A DNA stretch of 24,100 bases from Euprymna scolopes (taxonomy: Eukaryota; Mollusca; Cephalopoda; Sepiida; Sepiolidae), in assembly GCA_024364805.1 (NCBI GenBank), contig CM044489.1:113931217-113955316 (forward strand), in the 5' to 3' direction. Below are positions 17,343-24,100 of the stretch, in pieces. Position 1 is the stretch's first letter. Every line of letters starts with the position of its first letter. The position numbers were made by a program, and so were the translations under genes. The notes under the pieces were generated by a model. It was not told the origin of the DNA. It saw nothing but the letters and a program-made list of their open reading frames with translations, and made no database searches.

Positions 17343-18635
17343 CGAGGGGCGTACAATAAGTAATGCCCCGACCCATTTCCCATAGGAGTAGAGCAACGAA
17401 ACTTGGCACAGTTATTAGTCTTTCTCTACATAGGAAACACCCAGAGTTATACATTTCACCCATCCTTTGATGCAGCTCTGGAGACCGTTTTTGTAGAACA
17501 CCCCGGGTTAGTCTTCCAACCACGACGTGACTTCAGAAATCAAGGCTGCATCATCTGGGAAACGCTTTCCTTTCAAAAATAAGTTCATGGCTGGGAAGAG
17601 GTGAAAGTCAGAGGGTGCAAGGTCAAGAGAGTAGGGACGATGGGGGAGGATTTCATAATCACACGCCCGTGCTTCTGATCTGGCGACATGCGAGTTGTGG
17701 ACCGGAGCGTTGTCCTGCAGGAGGAGGGTACCTTTGCTTATCTTACCCGCTTCTTGATTTTGATAGCTTCCCTTAATTTCCTCAAAAGTGAAGCATAATA
17801 GGTTCCTGTAATTGTGGTACCCTTTGCCAGGAAATCTGTCATCAGTACTCCGTCTTGGTCCCAGTAGACTGTGAGCATGGCCTTGCCAGTGGAGGGCTGC
17901 GCCCTTGCCTTCTTTGGAGGTGGTGAGTCCAAGTGCATCCACTGCATTGACTGGGCTTTGGTCTCTTGATCATAGTGATTGATCCAGGTTTCATCCTGTG
18001 TAATCAGTCTTATGAAAAACTTTGACTCATCTTCTTGGCACATCTCCAAATTCATCTTCGAGCACTCGACACGTTCTCGCTTCTGGAATGGTGTGAGCAA
18101 CCTGGGAATCCATCTGGCAGACACCTTATGCAAATGCAAATATCATGAATGATAGTTTCCACAGACTCTGTACTAATCTTGACATTTTGGGCTATTTGGC
18201 AAATAATAATGCGCCGATCTTCCAAAATGGCAGCCGCAACTTGACGGACGGATTCCTCATCAATGGCAGAAGGGGGGGGACGACCAGGTCTGAGAGCTAT
18301 TTCCACAGACTTCCGGCCATGTTTGAATTCACGATGCCAGCGTTTTACAAGGTCATATGATGGAACATTATCACCATAAGTTTCTTTCATTTCATAAAAA
18401 GTCTCCTATGGTGTGCGTCCTTTCAAATACAAAAGCCGGACCACTGCTCAACATTCAACAGCCTCCATTTCACACCTGACTCAATTCAAACACCTGTAAA
18501 ACAGAAACCACAATTAGTTCAGAGCTGTAATTTGCCACATAACCCGTAGAGATATAAATCATTGCACATGCAAGATTTCAGCTAGATCAGACAATTGGAA
18601 GTAGGTCAGGGGCATTACTTATTGCACGCCCCTCG
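17343..18635 (-). mobile_element. Complete but disabled mariner transposon
   Basis: The element is 1293 bp, a usual mariner length. Its ends are inverted repeats: left CGAGGGGCGTACAATAAGTA then ATGCCCC, right GGGGCAT then TACTTATTGCACGCCCCTCG. They match over about 27 bp with one difference, followed by weaker similarity. TA lies on both sides (17341-17342 and 18636-18637), the target duplication made by this superfamily. The single gene runs on the minus strand. Preserved ends and target duplications mean it could still be moved by a matching transposase, but its own gene is broken. Confidence 0.95.
17415..18468 (-). pseudogene. Mariner transposase pseudogene (D,D34D)
   Basis: The reading frame starts at 18468 (MEAVEC) and ends at 17415 (YVEKD then TAA), about 350 codons, full family length. 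The N-terminal half carries the paired helix-turn-helix DNA-binding region (SYDLVKRWHREFKHGRKSVE; later ICQIAQNVKISTESVETIIH). The catalytic half has TQDETWINHYD (about 17984-18000), LLLQDNAPVHNSH (about 17708) and YSLDLAPSDFHLF. Exactly 34 residues separate the aspartate of QDN from that of SDF, the mariner D,D34D signature, so all three catalytic aspartates are kept. Breaks seen: two in-frame stops near the N-terminus (after VEC and after GRTP), one frame change near IIHD, one near AIKIK, and one stop at SWLED. It is inactive but only moderately aged. Confidence 0.95.
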
Positions 18636-18639
18636 TAAA

Positions 18640-19880
18640 GGATTGTTTTGTTGACTAAAAAAATAGTTCAAGCAAAGCAATGGTTTAATAAATGTCATTC
18701 GGACTCTGCAACGTTGGAAAAGAGACGTGGATGATAACTTTAAATATGGTCGTAGCAACAATTAATTCTAAGCACGTAGATTACCCGTTTTCATAAATTG
18801 TCCTGAAAAACAAATCAAAATGTCTACAATTTCGTTTTGGACGATTGTAAATTAAAGTAGTAGAAGATAACAGAATAAATATATCAGAAAACATAATTTT
18901 GCTTTAAAAATGTCTATGAGAAAGCTGTGCTCAAAGTAAGTGTCGCGTTTGCTCACGCTTGGTCAAAGGCAACAACGTGTCGACCATTTAGAGCATGGTT
19001 TGCAACTTTTTTTACGCTATAACAAAGAGTTTTGCGTCAATAAATGATAATGGCTTAAGCATAAATCCACAACTTTATCCTGAAGTCTAATCGGTTGTCA
19101 GATGAGTAGACAGCAACATGAAAAGCTACTCAAAAGAACCAAAGACATAATGTTTTGACTTTCTTATTCTGGAATGCGTCATTTATTTTGTTTGTAGTTG
19201 ACAGTGAGAAAGAAAGACTCATCAATAACTAATATATAGTTTTTCCGGTGCAGTTGCACGATGAAAATCGCCCAGAACGACCACAAATAAAGAATAAAAA
19301 TATCTTTGGATCAAAACAGTGCACAAGGTCACAAGTCGATCGCAATGATGGTGAAAACCATCTAAAGTTCATTTTGAATTTCTTCTATGTACATCATATT
19401 TACTGGATCTGACCCCACGCAGTTACTAAACGTTTGCTGACCTCAAAAATATACTAGAAGAAAAACGTTTTTTTCTTTAATCAAGACGTGATACAGAAAC
19501 CATATTTGAGGCGTTTTCTGTCTAACTTATTTGTAGTTAGCAATGCATTGATCTTCGTAATGCTACACAAAGACAAAGTGAGGAAAAGAAGGCGAATTCC
19601 GATATGTTTATTATATTTATATCGCCGTATTAAAATATGAATTAAATTATATAGTTTTTGTATTTTATATCACAACGAAATATCGACGTGCGCCATGAAA
19701 ACATTCATTAATATCTATTAATAATTAAAATTAATACCTCTATCTGAAAGTGAAACTATGTCAGTAAATACTATCGTACAATTGTGGATTGCCGTAAATA
19801 GTATAGGAGAGGTAGTGTAACATGTAGTCAGAAATTACGTTTCACAAGTGAAAATAATATCTATATATTATTAATCCTTC
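18640..19880. other. Gene-free AT-rich stretch
   Basis: No gene or recognised element seen on either strand. Confidence 0.5.
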
Positions 19881-19884
19881 TATT

Positions 19885-19905
19885 ACTCTCTCTCCCCCCT
19901 CTCTC

Positions 19906-19943
<38 letters not shown>
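19885..19943. repeat. (CT)n microsatellite
   Basis: CT dinucleotide run interrupted by CCCCCC and AT. Confidence 0.95.
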
Positions 19944-19945
<2 letters not shown>

Positions 19946-20109
19946 AAGAATGTGATGTTGCTGGTGTAAAGTGTTTCTATTTTTGCTTCATTTTACTTCG
20001 ATCGAATTCTCAAAACATAAGCGAACCCTCCTTAGTCGCTATTATATTCTTCAAAATTTATTTGTCTATTTCTTGCTTTCTCAGATTCAGCTGGTGAGAC
20101 TTGTTAGTG

Positions 20110-20300
20110 TAGTGGTCTTGATCAATTGGATGTTTTGATACCTCGTTGTAATACAGCTTCTTATTCCAGTAGCTGCTTTCCAAGAATTGCTGACTTATTG
20201 AACTATCTTCCTGTTAACTGTTTTTCTCCCGCCCATAAACTTAGCCTTTTTAAGACTAAGTCTATAAGCATTTATTGTCCCTGCGATAATTTTCTTTTGT
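20110..20300 (+). pseudogene. LINE reverse transcriptase C-terminus (fragment 3)
   Basis: The plus-strand frame reads DQLDVLIPRCNTASYSSSCF and continues PRIADLLNYLPVNCFSPAHK, then LSLFKTKSISIY. The usual form in jockey/CR1-like LINEs is IPRCRTARYSxSFFPRTARLWNSLP..CFP..YNLxxFKxxVNxHL, so this is the last ~55 residues before the end of such a protein. Only the tail remains. Conserved W of RLWNSLP is replaced (DLLNYLP). It lies in the opposite orientation to the fragments at 14085 and 15602. An A/T-rich 3' region follows with an ATTAAA-like word near 20396. Confidence 0.7.
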
Positions 20301-20563
20301 TCTTGTTAGCTTCTTATATCAAGTAACGTCACGCTTTTTGTGATACAATGTTCTAATCTATACTCCTATAATTTTTTGGGTGTATTGATATTCATATTAA
20401 AGTTTGTTTTTTTTTCTATTTATTTAAAAAGAAAATACAACTTTGTTATGTATGGGTCGTGGAATTGCATTCATCTGCAAAACATTTACCTAATTTGCAT
20501 ATTCTTTTAAACATTCATTTTAATCAATTTTCTTTTTTTTTTCAATTTTCTTATTGGGTGATC

Positions 20564-20565
<2 letters not shown>

Positions 20566-20640
<75 letters not shown>

Positions 20641-20692
20641 TAGATAGATAGATAGATATAGATATATATATATAGATATATATATATATATA
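20566..20692. repeat. (AT)n/(GATA)n microsatellite
   Basis: AT run (20566-20638), GATA units (20639-20657), then mixed GATATATA up to the left end of the mariner derivative. The element inserted at a TA within this tract. Confidence 0.95.
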
Positions 20693-21292
20693 TCAGGTTG
20701 TTGCACAAGTTCTCGCCGTTCTATAAAAAGTGTTTGTTCTAAAACATGTTTTAATATTTGGTAAAGTGTTTTATATCATGAGAAAGTACGTAATGTATTC
20801 TATAAGATAATGATTATCGTTTTTTGCTCATATCATTTTTCCCCGTTTTTCAGAACCGTCAAATGGATTGTCCATAGATAAAAATCACATTTTCGACACC
20901 TCCTTTTCGCCTTTAATCGAGGTCAAAAAGCGAGTGTAGTGACCAATGATATTTGTGCCGTATATGAAGAAAACGCTATCGCTAAGTGAACTGTTCGAAA
21001 TTGGTTTACCATATTCAAACACGGTAATTTTGATCTCAATGACGCTCATCGTTCCGGAAGACAAATCAAGATAGATGATCAACTCAGGTTTCTATTGAAG
21101 GAAGATGGTCAGCAGACATGTAGAGAATTGAGTGAAAAGGTGATGTGTGATTTTGTGACAATTTCACGCTACCTTCAGTCGATGGGATTCACAGAGAAAC
21201 TTGAAGCATGGGTCCCACCCGAACTTACTTTTGCTGTTAAAATTCTTTGATTTTCTTTTTAAAAAACAGCGGGAATTTATACAACAACCTAA
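20693..21292 (+). mobile_element. Mariner deletion derivative keeping the DNA-binding half
   Basis: The element is 600 bp. Ends are TCAGGTTGTTGCACAAGTTC at the left and AATTTATACAACAACCTAA at the right, which pair as imperfect inverted repeats over about 30 bp, with TA on both sides (20691-20692, 21293-21294). The plus strand encodes a mariner N-terminus, up to KLEAWVPPELT near 21235, and then goes almost directly to the 3' terminal repeat, so the whole catalytic domain is deleted. The terminal repeat and protein differ from those of the element at 17343, so it belongs to another mariner subfamily. Confidence 0.9.
20860..21250 (+). pseudogene. Mariner transposase N-terminal fragment
   Basis: The frame reads RGQKASVVTNDICAVYEENA, then TVRNWFTIFKHGNFDLNDAH, then RSGRQIKIDDQL, then EDGQQTCRELSEKV, then FVTISRYLQSMGFTEKLEAW. 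This corresponds to the two helix-turn-helix motifs of mariner transposases (compare the SETMAR/Hsmar1 type RTVQWWFKKF and RSGRP..D). A stop precedes TVRN (AIAK then TAA), and the aspartates of the catalytic domain are gone. If transcribed from a repaired lineage, such a fragment could only bind terminal repeats; this copy has the internal stop. Confidence 0.85.
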
Positions 21293-21394
21293 TATATGCG
21301 AGTGAGAGATGGCGAAGAAGGGGGAGAGAGTAGTATATTATATGTTCCCTTGATATAAGACCGTTCTCTAAGTCATTACTTTCTTCTTTGGTAG

Positions 21395-21440
21395 CGTGGA
21401 ATTGGTTGGTTGTTTTTTTTACGGCATATCAACATGATAC
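21395..21440 (+). repeat. Dispersed repeat start (GGTTGGTTG...ACGGCATATCAAC), copy 1
   Basis: GGAATTGGTTGGTTG, a T run and ACGGCATATCAAC match 22132-22178. Only the first ~45 bp is shared; the copy diverges after CATATCAAC. Confidence 0.7.
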
Positions 21441-21509
21441 CTACCTTTTATTTTTGAGTATGATTGTGTAGTTTTTCTTCTATAGTCATGATATTATCTT
21501 CCAAGATGT

Positions 21510-21630
21510 AACATTTTGAGGATAATATATGTTCTGTTGTCATCAAATAAACTTCCTCGGCATTACTTCCTTTTTTATGAGAAATGTAGTATATGTTAGT
21601 TCGTCATCATATAATCTTCCTAGGCTAGCA
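21510..21630 (+). repeat. Degenerate direct repeats
   Basis: GATAATATATGTTCTGTTGTC..ATCAAATAAACTTCCTCGG near 21521 is echoed by AGTATATGTTAGTTCGTC..ATCATATAATCTTCCTAGG near 21588. Related words occur inverted at about 21935 (ACAGGACATATGCTGCACTA), 21979 (CCACAGAACATATACTACCC) and 22048 (CAACAGATTATATACTGCAT). Confidence 0.55.
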
Positions 21631-22131
21631 AATATGCAACTGGGGAGAGTACATATTTTCTGCCTTAACTAATGTTTTAGCCTAAAATATAAGCCCGGTG
21701 CAAGTGTTTTGCTTTATTTTGTAGCTCCTGAGTAGGACATAGCTGAATGCAGGATTCTAAACGAGAGGAGTACTCTGCTTTATTGGCCACCACACCACAC
21801 CCACGAAGGTTGTCAAATAACAGAGATCATGCAGATTACGGTGAACAGTAAACTGTAGGATGTACCTACTCTTCTTAAATGTTCGATTCCGATTGCGAGC
21901 ACAAACTAGATGCTAAATAGACACTTGCTGACAACAGGACATATGCTGCACTACTTGCATCTTGGAGGATGATATTATTACCACAGAACATATACTACCC
22001 CAGGCTCCTGAAAAAGCGTGTAATGCTTAGTATGATAGTATTATTACAACAGATTATATACTGCATTCCATCCACTATAGAAATTCAATTCATCTTACAT
22101 AATTAACCGTTTACAATAGGTATCGCAATTC

Positions 22132-22430
22132 GGAATTGGTTGGTTGGTTGGTTGGTTGTTTTTTTACGGCATATCAACCCTTTTCAGGTTATTTAATGCC
22201 GAATCCAGTAATTTTGAAGAACAATTTGTTAATAGAATATATTTGTTTGTTTTTTGTTTTTTTTTGTTTTGTTTTTTTTTTCAAGTCGGTTTCTATTCAA
22301 CCCATAGTTGGGACCCTAACACGTACTACCACTTCGGGTTAGAGTGGACCTGGGAGCAATGGCAATTAAAGGGTGGCTCCACACTCCCCAAAGCCCGCAA
22401 GCTGGGGCCTCACCATCGGATATAGTTTAA
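22132..22430 (+). repeat. Dispersed repeat with hairpin start, copy 2
   Basis: A (GGTT)n run and T run lead into a hairpin: CGGCAT at 22167-22172 pairs with ATGCCG at 22196-22201, and AACC (22176-22179) with GGTT (22187-22190). Further T/G runs follow, then a less AT-rich block at 22285-22425 (GTGGCTCCACACTCCCC, GCAAGCTGGGGCC). The shared head with 21395 shows it is repetitive. I cannot name the family; a short interspersed element is one possibility, but no convincing pol III A and B boxes were found. Confidence 0.5.
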
Positions 22431-22959
22431 GATCATATCCAGGACCTTGGAATTGGATATGTCTTTTTACTTTTCAGACAGGCCTTTAAGTCTTGTAGGT
22501 GACCATACTTTAGTACAAGGGTTAAGATCTTAAATAAGCAGATTATCACTGACGTAATTTGATTAATTTTCCCAGGTTCTCCGCGCATTAAACACGTGAA
22601 CGTGTGCTAAAAGGAAGCTAAGTTGATAAATAGCTTAGCTCACTTTGTAAAAGTTGAACTAGTATACAAGTAAAAGGGAGAAGATATTCGTCTTCCATTT
22701 CTTCAATTTAAGGCTTTCGCTAATGACTTACTCGTATAATGGTAAATGCTCTGTGAATGAAAAATCCCAATTCTGCATTAAGGAAAAACTAAAAGTTAAA
22801 TCTTATAGAACACAGATGGAAGGGGGGGGATAAGGGTGTGTCTTTTGTAATCAAAAATAAATGAGAACTGTCAAACCTTTACTTCGAAAATATCGAACAA
22901 TGCTGCAAGAGTAAAAGGGAAAAAAAGGGCCGGAAAAACGGCTAATCAAATCAAAGAAA

Positions 22960-23250
22960 AATGTGTTCTGGCTTTATAGAAATGTTCCTGTGTCGCTGTC
23001 AACCATTTTTTTCTCACGAGCAACCACGCGTAGTAGCATAAAAGCCGAGCTTTAATTAAAGAGTGCTTTCCAATTTGCAATGCAAAAATTGACAGCCGCC
23101 AGGTGACGCCCAGGTTCTCCTTTTTGCTGCGTTAACGTTTGTTTAATAGCTTTTTTTAGTGCTCAATGAAAAGCGGATTAAACATCGGACGACAGCTTAA
23201 CACAAGCGGAGGCCATTTGGGACCGGAATGGAAAAAATCGGAATCCAATC
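22960..23250. promoter_or_regulatory. Candidate conserved regulatory island
   Basis: This stretch is less AT-rich than its surroundings and repeat-free. It holds a cluster of transcription-factor-like words: CTTTAATTAAAG (perfect 12-bp palindrome with a TAATTA homeodomain core, 23051-23062), ATTTGCAATGCAAAA (close to the palindromic Oct/POU element, about 23074), TGACAG (TALE-type, about 23090), CAGGTG (E-box, about 23099), GTTTGTTTAA (fork-head-like, about 23137) and GGATTA (Otx-like, about 23174). The clustering is seen; enhancer function is inference. Short motifs arise by chance, so confidence is low without cross-species conservation. Confidence 0.3.
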
Positions 23251-23449
23251 ATTCGAAATAGTAAAATCGAAGCTAGATTTTTTTCATCTTCTCTATCCCG
23301 CTAGCATAAAAATACCATCACCTCAAATGTATTCCTAATATAGTTCTTAAATTATAAATAACCAGCATGGTTACCAGATGTTACCTGAAGACATGTACAA
23401 AGATAAAAGAGTTAAAACGTTTGGAATATATTTCCTTTAAAATTTCTGT

Positions 23450-23640
23450 CTGTAGCTCTTTCTATCCATCTCTCTACTTATCCCCCCTCTCTCATCTACC
23501 TTCTTCCTCTCTCTCTCGCCTATACACCATTCTCTATCTATTTACTACTATTCTTTCACTATGTATATTTCTCTGTAGTCCCACTCTCTATATATCGTCT
23601 CTCTGTCTTTCTTTATCAATTTCTCTCTTCTTTTCTATGG
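23450..23640. repeat. CT-rich low-complexity stretch
   Basis: Interrupted TCTCTC, CTATCTAT and CCCCCTCTCTC words. The plus-strand frame across it (23367-23675) is a serine/leucine-rich artefact of composition. Confidence 0.8.
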
Positions 23641-23723
23641 CAACTGAGAAAACCCATTGGCGAATCACTACATAATAGCATTATGAAATCATCTCGATAG
23701 TGTTTCATCCTTTCGGGTATGAT

Positions 23724-23750
23724 CACTGCAAGGAGTTACGATTATAGCCG
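23724..23750 (+). repeat. Short dispersed repeat, copy 1
   Basis: CTGCAAGGAGTTACGATTAT then AGCCG recurs at 24052-24077 as ATGCAGGAAGTTACGATTAC then AGCCG. Weaker similarity extends about 20 bp to the left (TTTCAT ... ATCA). Confidence 0.7.
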
Positions 23751-23811
23751 ATCAAGATATTCGGACCTGGCCACGTTGCTATATTTGACTATCAGCAAGT
23801 AACAAACCGCA

Positions 23812-23827
23812 CGGTTAACGTTAACCG
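23812..23827. repeat. Perfect 16-bp palindrome
   Basis: CGGTTAACGTTAACCG is its own reverse complement, with two overlapping GTTAAC sites. It may be a binding site for a dimeric protein or chance. Confidence 0.8.
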
Positions 23828-24030
23828 CGAGAAATACAGTTGAAATTAACATTTAAATAAAGCGTAAATTTCAGGCGAGAGTGATCTTATGATTATACCA
23901 CCATGATCAGCGCATGTGAGCTTAAGTTACTGACTTTAATCTCAACTTAGAGTACTCAGCAAGAAGAACCGAGTTCTTTGATGGACTGACGTAATTATTG
24001 CTATAATTATTTATTTATTACCTACACACC

Positions 24031-24077
24031 AGTGATTCATCGTGAATCATCAATGCAGGAAGTTACGATTACAGCCG
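24031..24077 (+). repeat. Short dispersed repeat, copy 2
   Basis: Contains the hairpin TGATTCA-TCG-TGAATCA (about 24033-24049) followed by ATGCAGGAAGTTACGATTAC, matching copy 1 at 23724. An AT run begins at about 24087 and reaches the window end. Confidence 0.7.
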
Positions 24078-24100
24078 GTATGCGTAATATATATATATAT

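Noticed and set aside
18145-18360. 71-codon plus-strand frame
   Set aside because: Antisense shadow of the mariner transposase pseudogene.
22136-22160. (GGTT)n run considered as a telomere-type repeat
   Set aside because: It is too short, has the wrong unit for animals (TTAGGG), and belongs to a dispersed repeat also present at 21395.
22136-22425. Two overlapping plus-strand frames starting MVGWL
   Set aside because: They translate the GGTT run, T/G runs and a repeat body; no protein family is recognisable.
23367-23675. 102-codon Ser/Leu-rich frame
   Set aside because: Generated by a CT-rich low-complexity tract.
1-24100. Retroviral, LTR or capsid-bearing elements
   Set aside because: I looked for gag-, protease-, integrase-, envelope- or capsid-like frames and paired long terminal repeats and saw none. 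The duplicated blocks at 97/486 and 12322/12731 lack LTR-type ends and internal coding.

Overview
This is an intergenic or intronic-looking window from an animal genome. It is strongly AT-rich, full of microsatellites ((AT)n, (TTA)n, (CT)n), and packed with decayed transposable elements: mariner-type DNA transposons, LINE C-terminal fragments of two kinds, and a Helitron-like insertion with long internal minisatellites. This mix of TAA-tailed LINEs, jockey/CR1-like LINE tails, mariners and cephalopod-style Helitron repeats suggests a mollusc, most likely a cephalopod such as an octopus. That taxonomic call is inference from remembered repeat flavour, not a search. No intact protein-coding gene, rRNA or tRNA gene is visible, and nothing looks bacterial or viral. 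I saw no LTR or capsid-bearing element.

Layout: 1-600 holds a duplicated ~75-bp repeat ending in an AT microsatellite. 600-2196 has no recognisable gene. 2197-4080 holds two minus-strand LINE 3' ends arranged head to tail, one with a recognisable C-terminal endonuclease-type domain. 4080-5820 is mostly featureless AT-rich DNA. 5820-6284 is the best candidate for a host transcription unit: an inverted CCAAT box, a TATA box, a leader containing an antisense LINE tail, and an open reading frame running into a consensus splice donor. A possible second exon lies at 6705-6790, but the frames do not join. 6800-8220 has no recognisable gene.

8220-11340 is a 'TTTAGTAAAA' minisatellite split by a 2.75-kb Helitron-like insertion (8508-11253). 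The insertion contains several tandem arrays and a U2 snRNA-like pseudogene. A 90-bp mariner-type MITE follows at 11375. 12322-13045 is a ~300-bp segment present twice. An assembly gap of 640 Ns spans 13267-13906. 14085-16045 holds two decayed LINE C-termini on the minus strand. 17343-18635 is a complete but disabled mariner, with TA target duplications and a D,D34D transposase pseudogene. 20110-20300 holds a third LINE C-terminus on the plus strand. 20693-21292 is a mariner reduced to its DNA-binding half between intact ends. 21395-22430 contains dispersed repeats. 22960-23250 is a less AT-rich stretch with a cluster of homeodomain/POU/TALE/E-box-like words that could be a conserved enhancer.

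The parts do not form a working pathway. The window mainly records layered transposition and minisatellite growth. The host-side signals worth testing are the promoter/first-exon candidate and the possible regulatory island near 23.1 kb. I do not see an undescribed biological system.
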